The notes beneath the pieces are model-generated. The model did not search any database and had not been told where the DNA came from. It worked only from the letters and a program-made list of their open reading frames with translations. Source: Franconibacter helveticus LMG 23732 (GTDB lineage: Bacteria > Pseudomonadota > Gammaproteobacteria > Enterobacterales > Enterobacteriaceae). Taken from it: a stretch of 64,000 nt of DNA. The stretch covers positions 230,470 through 294,469 of the forward strand of contig NZ_AWFX01000011.1 of assembly GCF_000463115.2 (NCBI RefSeq), in the 5' to 3' direction. Both the position numbers and the translations under genes were made by a program. Of this stretch, positions 30,507 to 41,921 are shown one piece after another. Within the stretch, counting starts at the first letter, position 1. The number at the start of each line of letters is the position of its first letter.

Positions 30507-31232
30507 ATGGCTACCAATGCAAAACCCGTTTATAAACGCATTCTGCTCAAGCTGAGTGGCGAAGCGCTGCAAGGTGCAGAAGGCTTCGGTATTGATGCGA
30601 GCATACTGGATCGCATGGCGCAGGAAATTAAAGAACTGGTTGAACTGGGTATCCAGGTCGGGGTGGTCATCGGCGGCGGCAATTTGTTCCGCGGCGCAGG
30701 CCTTGCGAAAGCGGGTATGAATCGCGTTGTGGGCGACCACATGGGCATGCTTGCCACCGTGATGAACGGTCTGGCGATGCGCGACGCGCTTCACCGCGCC
30801 TATGTGAACGCTCGACTGATGTCCGCCATTCCGCTTAACGGCGTGTGCGACAACTACAGCTGGGCAGAGGCTATCAGTCTGCTGCGCAATAACCGCGTAG
30901 TGATCCTCTCTGCCGGCACGGGCAACCCGTTCTTCACCACCGACTCCGCAGCTTGCCTGCGCGGCATTGAAATTGAAGCCGACGTCGTGTTGAAAGCGAC
31001 GAAAGTCGACGGCGTTTATTCCGCCGATCCGATGAAAGATCCGGCCGCTACGCTCTATGAGCAGCTGACGTATCAGGAAGTGCTCGAAAAAGAGCTGAAA
31101 GTCATGGATCTTGCCGCCTTTACCCTGGCGCGTGACCACAGCTTGCCGATCCGCGTGTTCAACATGAACAAGCCGGGCGCGCTGCGTCGCGTAGTGATGG
31201 GCGAAAAAGAAGGCACTTTGATCACGGATTAA
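30507..31232 (+). CDS. pyrH: UMP kinase
   Basis: PyrH phosphorylates UMP to UDP, is activated by GTP and inhibited by UTP, and in E. coli also takes part in regulating carAB. The 241-residue amino-acid-kinase-fold enzyme has [12 protein letters not shown] near the start, the GGGNLFRG loop and the [13 protein letters not shown] segment. It is followed by frr after 170 nt. Confidence 0.97.
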   Translation: MATNAKPVYKRILLKLSGEALQGAEGFGIDASILDRMAQEIKELVELGIQVGVVIGGGNLFRGAGLAKAGMNRVVGDHMGMLATVMNGLAMRDALHRAYVNARLMSAIPLNGVCDNYSWAEAISLLRNNRVVILSAGTGNPFFTTDSAACLRGIEIEADVVLKATKVDGVYSADPMKDPAATLYEQLTYQEVLEKELKVMDLAAFTLARDHSLPIRVFNMNKPGALRRVVMGEKEGTLITD

Positions 31233-31402
31233 TTTCCGTGAGCCCGAAATACGGGTAAGATTCCGCTCTAAAAGTCGGTTTCGATGATGGGTAACGCCAG
31301 GTTGCCATGAATTAAACGGGTCTATACTTATCCTCACCGCGTATTACGCCGTGACGCGAACGTAGATGGCCTGCCTAAAACCAGTTTTCAAGGATTCGTA
31401 AC

Positions 31403-31960
31403 GTGATTAGCGATATCAGAAAAGATGCCGAAGTGCGTATGGAAAAATGCGTTGAGGCTTTCAAAACTCAGATCAGCAAAATTCGTACTGGCCGCGCCTC
31501 TCCGAGCCTGCTGGACGGGATCGTCGTAGAATATTACGGCACCCCGACGCCGCTGCGCCAGCTTGCTAACGTAACGGTAGAAGATACCCGTACGCTGAAA
31601 ATCAACGTCTTCGATCGTTCAATGGGTCCGGCTGTTGAAAAAGCGATTATGGCTTCCGATCTGGGTCTGAACCCAAGCTCTGCGGGCAGCGATATCCGCG
31701 TTCCGCTGCCGCCGCTGACGGAAGAGCGTCGTAAAGACCTTATCAAAGTTGTCCGTGGCGAGGCTGAACAGGCTCGCGTTGCCGTACGTAACGTACGCCG
31801 CGATGCTAACGATAAAGTTAAAGCGCTGCTGAAAGACAAAGAAATCAGTGAAGATGACGATCGTCGTTCCCAGGAAGACGTTCAGAAACTGACTGATGCT
31901 GCTATCAAAAAAGTGGATGCGGCTCTGGCCGATAAAGAAACTGAACTGATGCAGTTCTGA
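31403..31960 (+). CDS. frr: Ribosome recycling factor
   Basis: RRF, with EF-G, splits the post-termination ribosome into subunits. The 185-residue protein has the two-domain tRNA-like shape signature: the helical domain with [20 protein letters not shown] at the start and the [23 protein letters not shown] segment toward the end. The spacer to dxr (31961-32084) contains a terminator-like nested hairpin (7-bp outer arms 31980-31986 and 32020-32026, followed by TTTTG). Confidence 0.97.
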   Translation: MISDIRKDAEVRMEKCVEAFKTQISKIRTGRASPSLLDGIVVEYYGTPTPLRQLANVTVEDTRTLKINVFDRSMGPAVEKAIMASDLGLNPSSAGSDIRVPLPPLTEERRKDLIKVVRGEAEQARVAVRNVRRDANDKVKALLKDKEISEDDDRRSQEDVQKLTDAAIKKVDAALADKETELMQF

Positions 31961-32084
31961 TTTCTCGCTGATGGTAAATAACGCCGTACAGCAAAGCCGC
32001 GATCTGTGGTTTTGGCTGGCGGCGTTTTGCATTGGGCTGCGCGTCCGATGACGCGGATTTTCTCCTTCCCCTGTTGAGCGTCTC

Positions 32085-33281
32085 ATGAAGCATTTGACCA
32101 TTCTCGGCTCTACCGGCTCCATTGGTGGCAGTACCCTTGATGTTGTTCGTCATAATCCAGACTCCTTTACCGTAACCGCGCTGGTCGCCGGCAAAAACGT
32201 GGCGCGCATGATTGAGGATTGTCTGGAATTTCATCCTCGCTACGCTGTGATGGAAGATGAGGCAAGCGCCAGTGCGGTACGACACGCGCTTCGCGAGCAG
32301 GGGAGCCGCACCGAGGTGCTGTCGGGGCGTCAGGCCGCCTGTGAAATGGCCTCGCTTGATGAGGTAGATCAAGTCATGGCGGCCATTGTAGGCGCGGCGG
32401 GGTTACTGCCGACGCTTGCAGCTATCGGCGCGGGGAAGACGGTTTTACTGGCTAATAAAGAGTCGCTTGTGACCTGCGGCCGTCTTTTTATGGACGCGGT
32501 TAAGCAAAACGGCGCTCAACTGTTGCCTGTTGATAGCGAGCATAACGCGATTTTTCAGAGTTTACCGGGAACAATTCAACATAACCTGGGGTACGCTAAG
32601 TTAGAAGATAATGGCGTTTCGTCAATTATCCTCACAGGGTCTGGTGGCCCGTTTCGGGAAACGGCATTGACTGAGCTTGCGGGTATGACACCCGATCAAG
32701 CCTGCCGTCATCCGAACTGGTCAATGGGGCGTAAAATCTCCGTTGATTCCGCCACCATGATGAATAAAGGTCTGGAATATATTGAAGCCCGTTGGCTGTT
32801 CAACGCTCGCGCCGACCAGATGGAGGTGCTTATCCATCCGCAGTCGGTGATCCACTCGATGGTGCGTTACACCGATGGCAGCGTACTGGCGCAATTAGGC
32901 GAACCGGATATGCGCACCCCCATCGCGCATACGATGGCATGGCCTTCGCGAGTCCGCTCCGGCGTAAATCCGCTTGATTTTCGCACTATCGGAACATTGA
33001 GTTTTTGCGAGCCAGACTACCAGCGTTACCCCTGCCTGAAACTGGCTATAGACGCCTTTGAACAAGGGCAGGCGGCAACGACGGCGTTGAACGCGGCGAA
33101 TGAGATCACGGTGGCGGCTTTCCTGGCGCACTCGATACGCTTTATTGATATCGCCGCGCTTAACCAGGCCGTTCTTGATGAGATGGATCTCCACGAACCG
33201 GAAAGCGTGGAGCAGGTGTTGCAGGTTGATGCAAAAGCACGTGAAGCAGCGAACAAACTCGTGACTCGCTTCGCAAGCTGA
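32085..33281 (+). CDS. dxr: 1-deoxy-D-xylulose 5-phosphate reductoisomerase
   Basis: Dxr (IspC) makes 2-C-methyl-D-erythritol 4-phosphate with NADPH, the committed step of the non-mevalonate isoprenoid pathway and the target of fosmidomycin. The 398 residues have the NADPH loop GSTGSIG (8-14) and the metal/substrate region [13 protein letters not shown], followed by [10 protein letters not shown] and [13 protein letters not shown]. It feeds the IspU reaction encoded just downstream. Confidence 0.97.
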   Translation: MKHLTILGSTGSIGGSTLDVVRHNPDSFTVTALVAGKNVARMIEDCLEFHPRYAVMEDEASASAVRHALREQGSRTEVLSGRQAACEMASLDEVDQVMAAIVGAAGLLPTLAAIGAGKTVLLANKESLVTCGRLFMDAVKQNGAQLLPVDSEHNAIFQSLPGTIQHNLGYAKLEDNGVSSIILTGSGGPFRETALTELAGMTPDQACRHPNWSMGRKISVDSATMMNKGLEYIEARWLFNARADQMEVLIHPQSVIHSMVRYTDGSVLAQLGEPDMRTPIAHTMAWPSRVRSGVNPLDFRTIGTLSFCEPDYQRYPCLKLAIDAFEQGQAATTALNAANEITVAAFLAHSIRFIDIAALNQAVLDEMDLHEPESVEQVLQVDAKAREAANKLVTRFAS

Positions 33282-33384
33282 TGATCATTTACACAGGGGC
33301 AGCGACGTTATTTGTTAGCGTTGTGCTTCAGTGATATAGTCTGCGCCACCTGATCGCAGGTGAATGTGCCATTCCGGTCGGGTC

Positions 33385-33408
33385 AGCCGTGTTTGTCACG
33401 GCTTTTTT
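33385..33408 (+). terminator. Terminator between dxr and ispU
   Basis: A 7-bp stem (33385-33391 with 33397-33403) is followed by six Ts. It separates dxr from ispU, so ispU probably has its own promoter or depends on readthrough. The rest of the 191-bp spacer shows nothing else clear. Confidence 0.8.
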
Positions 33409-33472
33409 GTGTATACGAGGCTTCAAGATTCCTGAGCACCGCTTAATCCTTATCAGGGAATAAATACGCGTT

Positions 33473-34231
33473 ATGTTGTCTGCTAATCAACCCTTAAGCG
33501 AGAGCTTTCCCGCGCATGGCGCGCGCCATGTTGCCATTATTATGGACGGCAATGGTCGCTGGGCGAAAAGACAAGGGAAAATCCGAGCCTTTGGTCACAA
33601 AGCGGGAGCGAAATCCGTTCGCCGCGCGGTTTCTTTTGCGGCGAATAATGGTATTGACGCTCTGACGCTCTATGCTTTCAGCAGCGAAAACTGGAATCGA
33701 CCAGCGCAGGAAGTGAGCGCGCTGATGGAACTGTTTGTCTGGGCGCTGGATAGCGAAGTAAAAAGCTTGCATCGCCACAATGTGCGCTTGCGCGTTATTG
33801 GCGATATTAGCCGTTTTAATACCCGACTACAGGACCGTATCCACAAGGCCGAAGCGTTAACCAGCCAGAACACCGGTTTAACGCTGAATATCGCCGCCAA
33901 CTATGGCGGGCGTTGGGATATTATCCAGGGAGTCAGACGCCTGGCTGAACAGGTTCAGGAAGGGCAACTGCACCCTGATCAAATTGATGAAGAGCTGCTT
34001 AATCAGCAGGTCTGCATGCATGAACTGGCTCCCGTGGATTTAGTAATTAGGACAGGCGGAGAGCATCGAATCAGTAACTTTTTGCTGTGGCAAATCGCTT
34101 ATGCTGAGCTTTATTTTACCGATGTTCTCTGGCCTGATTTCGATGAACAAGACTTTGAAGGTGCATTGAATGCCTTTGCCAATCGCGAACGTCGTTTTGG
34201 CGGTACTGCACCAGGTGGCATTGATGCCTGA
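33473..34231 (+). CDS. ispU: Undecaprenyl diphosphate synthase (cis-prenyltransferase)
   Basis: IspU (UppS) adds eight isopentenyl units in cis to farnesyl diphosphate, giving the C55 carrier used for peptidoglycan, O-antigen and other glycans. The 252-residue protein has the catalytic Asp25 in HVAIIMDGNGRW, the SSENWNRP motif and the C-terminal RTGGEHRISNFLLWQ segment. It is followed closely by cdsA. Confidence 0.97.
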   Translation: MLSANQPLSESFPAHGARHVAIIMDGNGRWAKRQGKIRAFGHKAGAKSVRRAVSFAANNGIDALTLYAFSSENWNRPAQEVSALMELFVWALDSEVKSLHRHNVRLRVIGDISRFNTRLQDRIHKAEALTSQNTGLTLNIAANYGGRWDIIQGVRRLAEQVQEGQLHPDQIDEELLNQQVCMHELAPVDLVIRTGGEHRISNFLLWQIAYAELYFTDVLWPDFDEQDFEGALNAFANRERRFGGTAPGGIDA

Positions 34232-34243
34232 TGGGGGTAGCTT

Positions 34244-35101
34244 TTGCTGAAGTATCGCCTGCTTTCTGCGTTTGTATTAATACCTGTTGTTATCGCCGCG
34301 CTATTCTGGCTGCCGCCGATGGGCTTCGCTATCGCGACTCTTGTAGTTTGCATGTTAGCAGCCTGGGAATGGGGCCAACTGTGCGGCTTATCTTCACACG
34401 TGCAACGGGTTGGACTGGCGGTGCTTTGCGGCTTGCTGCTCGCGCTCATGTTGTTCATTTTGCCGGACTCTCAACACACTGTTGAATTACCCATGGTGCG
34501 AATAGCGCTATGGGCCTCGCTTGTGTGGTGGTGTGCGGCATTGATATTGGTGCTGTTTTACCCGGCTTCCGCCAATTTTTGGCGTCGTTCGCGCCTGTTG
34601 CGCCTGATTTTTGGCGTTTTGACTATCGTTCCTTTTTTCTGGGGAATGGTAGCGCTGCGTTCCTGGCATTATGAATCAAGCCAGTACAGCGGGTCTCTCT
34701 GGCTGCTTTACGTCATGTTCCTGGTATGGGGCGCAGACTCCGGCGCGTATGTTTTCGGAAAAATGTTTGGTAAACATAAGCTTGCGCCAAAAGTTTCTCC
34801 GGGCAAAACCTGGCAGGGTTTTATCGGCGGGTTATTGACCTCGGCTGTTATCGCCTGGCTGTTCGGCGTTTGGGCTGATTTGAACGTTACGCCTGGCGTT
34901 CTGCTGGCTTGTTCGATTGTCGCCGCGCTCGCTTCGGTACTTGGCGACTTAACGGAAAGCATGTTCAAGCGCGAAGCGGGGATTAAAGACAGCGGCCACT
35001 TGATTCCCGGCCACGGCGGTGTTCTGGATCGCATTGATAGCCTGACGGCGGCTGTGCCTGTCTTTGCATGTTTGCTGCTGTTAGTCTTCAGGATCCTCTG
35101 A
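34244..35101 (+). CDS. cdsA: Phosphatidate cytidylyltransferase
   Basis: CdsA makes CDP-diacylglycerol from phosphatidate and CTP, the precursor of all membrane phospholipids. The 285-residue integral membrane protein has about eight helices and the family signature near the C-terminus ([18 protein letters not shown], then LDRIDS). It starts at TTG (34244), as in E. coli, 12 nt after ispU with a GGGGG-containing Shine-Dalgarno region. It is followed by rseP after 11 nt. Confidence 0.96.
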   Translation: MLKYRLLSAFVLIPVVIAALFWLPPMGFAIATLVVCMLAAWEWGQLCGLSSHVQRVGLAVLCGLLLALMLFILPDSQHTVELPMVRIALWASLVWWCAALILVLFYPASANFWRRSRLLRLIFGVLTIVPFFWGMVALRSWHYESSQYSGSLWLLYVMFLVWGADSGAYVFGKMFGKHKLAPKVSPGKTWQGFIGGLLTSAVIAWLFGVWADLNVTPGVLLACSIVAALASVLGDLTESMFKREAGIKDSGHLIPGHGGVLDRIDSLTAAVPVFACLLLLVFRIL

Positions 35102-35112
35102 CGGAAATCTTT

Positions 35113-36465
35113 ATGTTGAGCTTACTCTGGAATCTGGCGGCGTTTATCGTTGCACTGGGCGTCCTTATCACCGTGCATGAATTTGGCCATTTCTGGGTAG
35201 CCCGAAAATGTGGCGTACGGGTCGAGCGTTTCTCCATTGGTTTTGGTAAAGCGCTCTGGCGTCGTACCGATCGTCAGGGCACGGAATATGTCATCGCTCT
35301 GATCCCGCTTGGCGGCTATGTCAAAATGCTTGATGAACGCGTTGAACCGGTTATGCCGGAGATACGTCACCAGGCTTTTAATAATAAAACTGTCGCTCAG
35401 CGCGCCGCTATTATTGCGGCAGGCCCGATAGCCAATTTCCTCTTTGCCGTTTTCGCCTACTGGCTCGTTTTTGTTATTGGCATCCCCAGTTTTAAACCCG
35501 TAATTGGCGAAATAACGCCCAACTCCATCGCCGCGCAGGCACAAATCGCTCCGGGCACGGAACTAAAAGCTATTGATGGCATCGAAACGCCAGATTGGGA
35601 CGCCGTTCGCCTGGCGCTGGTCGCCAAAATTGGCGACGAAAGCACAACGCTAAGCGTTGCGCCTTTCGGCAGCGATGCGCGTACAGAAAAAACGCTTGAT
35701 TTGCGTAACTGGCAGTTTGAACCAGATAAGGAAGACCCGGTATCATCGCTTGGCATACATCCGCGCGTTCCGAAAATAGAACCGGTGCTCGCAGAGGTGC
35801 AGCCCCAGTCGGCAGCCAGTAAAGCGGGTTTGCAAGCCGGGGACAGGATCGTTAAAGTCGAAGGGCAGCCGCTGACAGAGTGGATGACATTTGTCACCCT
35901 GGTGCGGGATAACCCCTCGCGGCCGCTCTCGATTGAGATAGAAAGACAGGGGATCCCCTTGTCTTTAACGCTGATACCGGATACAAAACCCGGTAATGAA
36001 AAGGCTGAGGGATTCGCAGGCGTCGTGCCGACGATAACCTCACTGCCTGATGAATACAAAACAGTGCGCCAGTATGGGCCATTCGCGGCTATCGCTGAGG
36101 CTACGGACAAAACGTGGCAACTGATGAAGCTGACCGTGACCATGCTGGGAAAATTGATAACCGGTGACGTTAAACTGAATAACCTCAGTGGGCCTATCTC
36201 CATCGCCCAGGGGGCAGGGATGTCGGCGGAGTATGGGTTGGTTTATTACCTGATGTTCCTTGCGCTGATAAGCGTGAACTTAGGGATTATCAACCTGTTC
36301 CCGCTGCCCGTGCTTGACGGGGGACACCTGCTTTTCCTGGCGATAGAAAAGCTTAAAGGCGGGCCGGTTTCCGAGCGGGTTCAAGACTTTAGTTATCGCA
36401 TTGGCTCGATTTTGCTGGTGTTGTTAATGGGGCTTGCACTTTTCAATGATTTCTCTCGGTTATAA
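35113..36465 (+). CDS. rseP: Site-2 intramembrane zinc protease RseP
   Basis: RseP makes the second cut in anti-sigma factor RseA after DegS, releasing sigma-E, and also clears remnant signal peptides. The 450-residue protein has the zinc motif HEFGH (22-26) in the first transmembrane segment, two periplasmic PDZ domains (about 115-300) and the second metal motif PVLDGGH in a C-terminal helix. The ATG at 35113 gives the family length. It sits in a near-continuous cdsA-rseP-bamA-skp run. Confidence 0.97.
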   Translation: MLSLLWNLAAFIVALGVLITVHEFGHFWVARKCGVRVERFSIGFGKALWRRTDRQGTEYVIALIPLGGYVKMLDERVEPVMPEIRHQAFNNKTVAQRAAIIAAGPIANFLFAVFAYWLVFVIGIPSFKPVIGEITPNSIAAQAQIAPGTELKAIDGIETPDWDAVRLALVAKIGDESTTLSVAPFGSDARTEKTLDLRNWQFEPDKEDPVSSLGIHPRVPKIEPVLAEVQPQSAASKAGLQAGDRIVKVEGQPLTEWMTFVTLVRDNPSRPLSIEIERQGIPLSLTLIPDTKPGNEKAEGFAGVVPTITSLPDEYKTVRQYGPFAAIAEATDKTWQLMKLTVTMLGKLITGDVKLNNLSGPISIAQGAGMSAEYGLVYYLMFLALISVNLGIINLFPLPVLDGGHLLFLAIEKLKGGPVSERVQDFSYRIGSILLVLLMGLALFNDFSRL

Positions 36466-36498
36466 AGAGAGCCAGGTTAGGAAGAACGCATAACAACG

Positions 36499-38916
36499 AT
36501 GGCGATGAAAAAGTTGCTCATAGCGTCGCTGCTGTTCAGCAGCGCCACCGTATACGGTGCAGACGGGTTCGTGGTGAAGGACATTCATTTCGAAGGCCTG
36601 CAGCGAGTCGCCGTTGGTGCGGCCCTCCTCAGTATGCCAGTTCGTCCAGGCGATACGGTTAACGACGAGGATATCAGTAATACGATCCGCGCTCTTTTTG
36701 CCACCGGCAACTTTGAGGACGTGAGAGTATTGCGCGACGGCGATAACCTGTTGGTACAGGTTAAAGAACGCCCGACAATTGCCAGCATTACTTTCTCCGG
36801 TAACAAGTCGGTGAAAGACGACATGCTTAAGCAAAACCTTGAAGCTTCCGGCGTTCGGGTTGGGGAGTCGCTTGACCGCACAACGCTGGCTGATATCGAA
36901 AAAGGTCTGGAAGATTTTTACTACAGCGTAGGTAAATACAGCGCCAGCGTAAAAGCTGTCGTGACGCCGCTGCCGCGTAACCGCGTCGACCTGAAACTCG
37001 TTTTCCAGGAAGGGGTTTCGGCCAAAATCCAACAGATTAACATCGTCGGCAACCATGCTTTCAGCACAGAAGAGCTGATTTCTAATTTCCAGCTGCGTGA
37101 CGAAGTGCCGTGGTGGAACGTGGTAGGCGATCGCAAATACCAGAAGCAGAAATTACAGGGCGACCTCGAAACGCTGCGCAGCTACTATCTGGATCGCGGT
37201 TACGCACGTTTCAATATCGACTCCACGCAGGTAAGCCTGACGCCGGATAAAAAAGGCATCTACATCACCGTAAACGTGACCGAAGGCGATCAGTACAAGA
37301 TTGCTGGCGTTGAGGTGAACGGTAACCTTGCTGGTCACTCTGCTGAAATTGAAAGCCTGACCAAAATGGAGCCGGGCGAACTTTATAACGGCACGAAAGT
37401 GACCAAAATGGAAGACGACATCAAGAAGCTGTTGGGTCGTTATGGTTACGCATATCCGCGCGTACAAACGCAACCGGAAATCAACGATGCGGATAAGACG
37501 GTGAAACTGCATGTGAATGTGGATTCCGGCAACCGCTTCTATGTGCGTAAAATCCGTTTTGAAGGCAACGACACCTCTAAAGACGCCGTACTGCGCCGTG
37601 AAATGCGTCAGATGGAAGGGGCCTGGCTTGGCAGCAACCTGGTTGACCAGGGTAAAGAGCGTCTCAACCGCCTTGGCTACTTTGAAACCGTAGACGTTGA
37701 CACCCAGCGCGTTCCTGGCAGCCCGGATCAGGTCGATGTGGTTTACAAAGTCAAAGAACGCAATACCGGTAGCTTCAACTTCGGCGTTGGCTATGGTACG
37801 GAAAGCGGCGTCAGCTTCCAGGTGGGCGTTCAGCAGGATAACTGGTTAGGCACCGGTTACTCTGTCGGCATTAACGGCACCAAAAACGACTACCAGACTT
37901 ATTCTGAACTTTCAGTCACCAACCCTTACTTTACGGTTGATGGTGTAAGCCTCGGCGGACGTATTTTCTATAACGACTTCCAGGCGGATGACGCGGACCT
38001 CTCCTCTTATACCAACAAAAGTTATGGTTTGGACGGGACGCTGGGCTTCCCGATCAACGAATACAATACGTTGCGTTTGGGCTTAGGCTACGTGCATAAC
38101 GACCTTTCCAACATGCAGCCGCAAGTGTCCATGTGGCGCTATCTGGATTCTATCGGTCAGAACACCTCCACATCTTCAGATGACAACGGCTTCTCGGCCG
38201 ATGATTTCACGCTGAACTATGGCTGGACTTACAACAAGCTTGACCGCGGTTTCTTCCCGACAGAAGGCTCACGCGTTAGCCTGAACGGTAAAGTCACGAT
38301 CCCGGGCTCTGATAACGAGTTCTACAAAGTGACTCTCGATACCGCCTCTTATTTCCCGATCGATGAAGATCATAAGTGGGTGGTGCTGGGACGTACCCGT
38401 TGGGGCTATGGTGACGGTTTAGGCGGCAAAGAAATGCCGTTCTATGAAAACTTCTATGCTGGCGGCTCCAGCACTGTGCGTGGCTTCCAGTCTAACAACA
38501 TTGGTCCGAAAGCGGTCTACTACGGTGGCCCGGGCCTGGATAACTGCGATACTACCGACACCAGCCGGGTATGTGATTCCGATGACGCTGTCGGCGGTAA
38601 TGCGATGGGCGTAGCAAGCCTTGAGTTTATTACTCCTACGCCGTTCCTGAGCGAGAAGTACGCTAACTCAGTACGCACCTCACTGTTCGTTGACGCAGGT
38701 TCAGTCTGGGATACCAACTGGGAAAACACGGCGGCCATGCGTGCGGCGGGCGTTCCGGATTACAGCGATCCGAGCAATATCCGTATGTCTGCTGGTTTAG
38801 CTTTACAATGGATGTCCCCATTGGGACCGCTGGTGTTCTCCTATGCCCAGCCGTTTAAGAAATACGATGGAGACAAAGCAGAGCAGTTCCAGTTTAACAT
38901 CGGTAAGACCTGGTAA
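36499..38916 (+). CDS. bamA: Outer-membrane protein assembly factor BamA
   Basis: BamA is the essential core of the BAM complex that folds beta-barrels into the outer membrane. The 805-residue precursor has a signal peptide ([18 protein letters not shown]), five POTRA domains (about 22-420) and a 16-strand barrel ending in FNIGKTW. The VRGF motif of loop 6 is present ([10 protein letters not shown]). Surface loops 4 and 6 differ from K-12; loop 6 here carries two cysteines ([16 protein letters not shown]), as K-12 does in different sequence. Such loop change is common under phage or contact-toxin pressure. Confidence 0.97.
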   Translation: MAMKKLLIASLLFSSATVYGADGFVVKDIHFEGLQRVAVGAALLSMPVRPGDTVNDEDISNTIRALFATGNFEDVRVLRDGDNLLVQVKERPTIASITFSGNKSVKDDMLKQNLEASGVRVGESLDRTTLADIEKGLEDFYYSVGKYSASVKAVVTPLPRNRVDLKLVFQEGVSAKIQQINIVGNHAFSTEELISNFQLRDEVPWWNVVGDRKYQKQKLQGDLETLRSYYLDRGYARFNIDSTQVSLTPDKKGIYITVNVTEGDQYKIAGVEVNGNLAGHSAEIESLTKMEPGELYNGTKVTKMEDDIKKLLGRYGYAYPRVQTQPEINDADKTVKLHVNVDSGNRFYVRKIRFEGNDTSKDAVLRREMRQMEGAWLGSNLVDQGKERLNRLGYFETVDVDTQRVPGSPDQVDVVYKVKERNTGSFNFGVGYGTESGVSFQVGVQQDNWLGTGYSVGINGTKNDYQTYSELSVTNPYFTVDGVSLGGRIFYNDFQADDADLSSYTNKSYGLDGTLGFPINEYNTLRLGLGYVHNDLSNMQPQVSMWRYLDSIGQNTSTSSDDNGFSADDFTLNYGWTYNKLDRGFFPTEGSRVSLNGKVTIPGSDNEFYKVTLDTASYFPIDEDHKWVVLGRTRWGYGDGLGGKEMPFYENFYAGGSSTVRGFQSNNIGPKAVYYGGPGLDNCDTTDTSRVCDSDDAVGGNAMGVASLEFITPTPFLSEKYANSVRTSLFVDAGSVWDTNWENTAAMRAAGVPDYSDPSNIRMSAGLALQWMSPLGPLVFSYAQPFKKYDGDKAEQFQFNIGKTW

Positions 38917-38958
38917 CTGTTCGCAGCAAAGGAATGCATGTGCAGTGTAGCGATGATA

Positions 38959-39011
38959 TCTGGCGAGTCTTTACTCGCCAGAGCCACGCAAATAGAGGTG
39001 CCTTCGGGCAC
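38959..39011 (+). promoter_or_regulatory. Two hairpins in the bamA-skp spacer
   Basis: A perfect 9-bp stem (38959-38967 with 38974-38982) is followed by a 5-bp stem closed by a TTCG loop (38998-39002 with 39007-39011), ending about 25 nt before the skp GTG start. Neither has a T tract, so they are more likely mRNA processing or stability elements than terminators. Confidence 0.5.
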
Positions 39012-39035
39012 AAATGGGATGGTAAGGAGTTTATT

Positions 39036-39530
39036 GTGAAAAAGTGGTTAATTGCTGCTGGTCTCGGTCTGACAATGGCGGCTTCTGCTCAAGCTGCGGA
39101 TAAAGTAGCTGTTGTTAACATGGGAAGCCTGTTTCAGCAGGTTGCTCAGAAGACTGGCGTTTCCAAAACGCTGGAAAATGAGTTTAAAGGCCGCGCAAGC
39201 GAACTGCAGCGCATGGAAACAGACCTGCAATCCAAAATGCAACGTCTGCAGCGCGACGGCTCTACAATGAAAGCCAGCGACCGCAGCAAACTGGAAAAAG
39301 ACGTGATGTCAGGTCGTCAGGACTTCTCCAGCAAAGCGCAGCAGTTCGAACAGGATCGTGCTCGTCGTTCTAATGAAGAACGCGGCAAACTGGTTACCCG
39401 TATCCAGAGCGCAGTGAAGAGCGTTGCTGCCGATCAGGACATCGATCTGGTGCTGGACGCTAACACCGTTGCTTATGCAGGCAGCGATGTTAAAGACATC
39501 ACCGCTGATGTACTGAAACAGGTTAAATAA
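39036..39530 (+). CDS. skp: Periplasmic chaperone Skp (OmpH)
   Basis: Skp is a jellyfish-shaped trimer that carries unfolded outer-membrane proteins across the periplasm to BamA. The 164-residue precursor has a signal peptide (cleavage after AQAA, near residue 21), the trimerisation strands ([13 protein letters not shown]) and long charged coiled-coil arms rich in Lys, Arg and Gln (about 45-130). The start is GTG at 39036 with AAGGAG upstream; a longer in-frame frame through the hairpins is not real. lpxD starts 3 nt after the stop. Confidence 0.96.
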   Translation: MKKWLIAAGLGLTMAASAQAADKVAVVNMGSLFQQVAQKTGVSKTLENEFKGRASELQRMETDLQSKMQRLQRDGSTMKASDRSKLEKDVMSGRQDFSSKAQQFEQDRARRSNEERGKLVTRIQSAVKSVAADQDIDLVLDANTVAYAGSDVKDITADVLKQVK

Positions 39531-39533
39531 GTA

Positions 39534-40559
39534 ATGCCTTCAATTCGACTGGCTGATTTAGCCCGGCAGTTGGATGCGGAATTACACGGTGATGGCGATA
39601 TTGCCATCACCGGTGTGGCGTCCATGCAGTCTGCAAAAGCCGGACAAATTACTTTCATGGTAAATCCTCGTTACCGTGAGCACCTGGCCGCTTGCCAGGC
39701 CTCTGCCGTCGTTATGACGCAGGATGACCTTCCCTTTGCCAAAAGCGCGGCGCTGGTAGTAAAAAATCCCTACCTCACTTACGCCCGTATGGCTCAAATT
39801 CTGGATACCACGCCGCAGCCAGCTCAGAATATCGCGCCCAGCGCGGTAATTGATGCAAGCGCACGGTTGGGTGAAAACGTAGCCGTTGGCGCCAATGCGG
39901 TTATCGAGTCAGGCGTCGAGTTGGGCGATAACGTCGTTATCGGCGCAGGCTGCTTTGTTGGAAAAAATACCAAAATCGGTGCCGGCACGCGTCTTTGGGC
40001 GAATGTGACCATTTATCATGAGATTGAAATCGGCGAACAGTGCCTGATTCAGTCCAGCACGGTGATCGGCGCAGACGGTTTTGGTTACGCGAACGATCGT
40101 GGCAATTGGGTGAAGATCCCGCAGTTAGGCCGCGTTATTATTGGCGATCGCGTCGAGATCGGCGCTTGTACCACCATTGACCGCGGCGCGCTGGATGACA
40201 CGATTATCGGCAACGGCGTGATCATTGATAATCAGTGCCAGATTGCACATAACGTCGTGATTGGCGACAATACGGCGGTTGCAGGTGGCGTCATCATGGC
40301 AGGCAGCCTGAAAATCGGCCGTTACTGCATGATTGGCGGTGCCAGCGTTATCAACGGGCATATGGAAATCTGCGATAAGGTCACAGTGACAGGAATGGGC
40401 ATGGTTATGCGTCCCATCACTGAACCTGGCGTGTATTCTTCAGGTATCCCGCTGCAACCGAACAAAGTGTGGCGTAAAACCGCAGCGCTGGTGATGAATA
40501 TTGATGATATGAGCAAGCGCTTAAAAGCGGTTGAGCGTAAAGTTAATCAACAAGACTAA
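39534..40559 (+). CDS. lpxD: UDP-3-O-(3-hydroxyacyl)glucosamine N-acyltransferase
   Basis: LpxD adds the N-linked 3-hydroxyacyl chain in the third step of lipid A synthesis, using acyl-ACP. The 341-residue protein has an N-terminal uridine-binding domain, a left-handed beta-helix of hexapeptide repeats (about 100-310) and a C-terminal helix ([10 protein letters not shown]). Catalytic H239 is present in CQIAHN. It overlaps functionally with LpxA, LpxB and FabZ of the same operon. Confidence 0.97.
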   Translation: MPSIRLADLARQLDAELHGDGDIAITGVASMQSAKAGQITFMVNPRYREHLAACQASAVVMTQDDLPFAKSAALVVKNPYLTYARMAQILDTTPQPAQNIAPSAVIDASARLGENVAVGANAVIESGVELGDNVVIGAGCFVGKNTKIGAGTRLWANVTIYHEIEIGEQCLIQSSTVIGADGFGYANDRGNWVKIPQLGRVIIGDRVEIGACTTIDRGALDDTIIGNGVIIDNQCQIAHNVVIGDNTAVAGGVIMAGSLKIGRYCMIGGASVINGHMEICDKVTVTGMGMVMRPITEPGVYSSGIPLQPNKVWRKTAALVMNIDDMSKRLKAVERKVNQQD

Positions 40560-40595
40560 ATCATCTGCATTACGCTTTTGCGCATACCAGATTCG

Positions 40596-40630
40596 CGGCC
40601 TGCCAGCGATCAAACGATCGCCGCAGGCCG
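40596..40630 (+). promoter_or_regulatory. Long hairpin in the lpxD-fabZ spacer
   Basis: An 8-bp outer stem (40596-40603 with 40623-40630) and a 6-bp inner stem (40606-40611 with 40616-40621, AAAC loop) are separated by a small bulge. A weakly T-rich tail (TGTTATTATT) follows. It could be an attenuator or an mRNA stability element within the lpx operon. Confidence 0.5.
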
Positions 40631-40673
40631 TGTTATTATTGCCTTTTCAGTATATTTAGACAGGAAGAGTATT

Positions 40674-41129
40674 TTGACTACTGACACTCATACTCTGCAC
40701 ATTGAAGAGATTTTAGAACTGCTGCCGCACCGCTACCCGTTTTTGCTGGTAGATCGCGTACTGGACTTCGAAGAAGGCCGTTTTCTGCGCGCGGTGAAAA
40801 ATGTCTCTGTCAATGAGCCGTTTTTCCAGGGCCACTTCCCTGGTAAGCCGATTTTTCCGGGTGTTTTGATTTTAGAAGCGATGGCGCAAGCCACCGGGAT
40901 TCTGGCGTTTAAAAGCGTAGGCAAGCTGGAGCCGGGTGAACTTTACTATTTCGCTGGTATAGATGAAGCGCGCTTTAAGCGTCCTGTTGTGCCAGGTGAT
41001 CAGATGGTGATGGAAGTCACCTTTGAAAAAACCCGCCGTGGCCTGACCCGCTTTAAGGGCGTGGCGATGGTCGACGGCAAAGTGGTTTGCGAAGCTACCA
41101 TGATGTGTGCGCGCAGCCGGGAGGCCTGA
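40674..41129 (+). CDS. fabZ: 3-hydroxyacyl-[acyl-carrier-protein] dehydratase FabZ
   Basis: FabZ dehydrates 3-hydroxyacyl-ACP in each round of fatty acid elongation and competes with LpxA for 3-hydroxymyristoyl-ACP, so it sets the balance of phospholipid and lipid A. The 151-residue hotdog-fold protein has catalytic H54 ([13 protein letters not shown]) and E68 (LILEAM). The start is TTG at 40674 with AGGAAGAG upstream, as in E. coli; the longer frame from 40578 would translate the hairpin. lpxA begins 3 nt after the stop. Confidence 0.96.
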   Translation: MTTDTHTLHIEEILELLPHRYPFLLVDRVLDFEEGRFLRAVKNVSVNEPFFQGHFPGKPIFPGVLILEAMAQATGILAFKSVGKLEPGELYYFAGIDEARFKRPVVPGDQMVMEVTFEKTRRGLTRFKGVAMVDGKVVCEATMMCARSREA

Positions 41130-41132
41130 TAC

Positions 41133-41921
41133 GTGATTGATAAATCCGCCTTTATTCATCCCACCGCCATTGTAGAAGAAGGCGCCGTGATTGGCGCTAA
41201 TGTCCACATTGGCCCGTTTTGTATTGTCGGTCCGGATGTTGAGATCGGTGAAGGAACGGTGCTGAAATCTCATGTCGTCGTGAATGGTCATACTAAAATC
41301 GGCCGCGATAACGAGATTTATCAGTTCGCATCCATTGGGGAAGTAAACCAGGATCTGAAATATGCTGGCGAACCTACCCGCGTGGAAATCGGCGATCGCA
41401 ACCGCATTCGCGAGAGCGTGACGATTCATCGAGGAACCGTACAAGGCGGTGGCTTGACGAAGGTGGGCAGCGATAACCTGCTGATGATCAACGCGCACGT
41501 CGCGCATGATTGTACGGTAGGTAGCCGCTGCATCCTGGCTAACAACGCAACGTTAGCCGGTCACGTATCGGTGGACGACTTCGCCATTATTGGCGGCATG
41601 ACTGCTGTTCATCAGTTCTGCATCATTGGTGCGCACGTGATGGTTGGCGGCTGCTCCGGCGTGGCGCAAGATGTACCGCCTTATGTTATCGCACAGGGCA
41701 ACCACGCGACGCCGTTTGGCGTCAACCTCGAAGGCTTAAAGCGTCGCGGCTTTAGCAAAGAGGCGCTGCACGCTATTCGTAATGCCTACAAGCTGCTTTA
41801 TCGCAGTGGTAAAACGCTGGATGAAGTGAAGCCGGAGATTGCCGAGCTGGCGGCGCAGCATCCTGAAGTCCAGGCATTCTCGGATTTCTTCGAGCGTTCT
41901 ACTCGCGGTTTGATTCGTTAA
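41133..41921 (+). CDS. lpxA: UDP-N-acetylglucosamine O-acyltransferase
   Basis: LpxA transfers 3-hydroxyacyl from ACP to the 3-OH of UDP-GlcNAc, the first step of lipid A. The 262-residue protein is a left-handed beta-helix trimer with the catalytic H125 (NAHVAHDC) and a C-terminal helical domain. The start is GTG at 41133 with GGGAGG upstream. It overlaps lpxB by one nucleotide (TAATG), so the two are translationally coupled. Confidence 0.97.
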   Translation: MIDKSAFIHPTAIVEEGAVIGANVHIGPFCIVGPDVEIGEGTVLKSHVVVNGHTKIGRDNEIYQFASIGEVNQDLKYAGEPTRVEIGDRNRIRESVTIHRGTVQGGGLTKVGSDNLLMINAHVAHDCTVGSRCILANNATLAGHVSVDDFAIIGGMTAVHQFCIIGAHVMVGGCSGVAQDVPPYVIAQGNHATPFGVNLEGLKRRGFSKEALHAIRNAYKLLYRSGKTLDEVKPEIAELAAQHPEVQAFSDFFERSTRGLIR

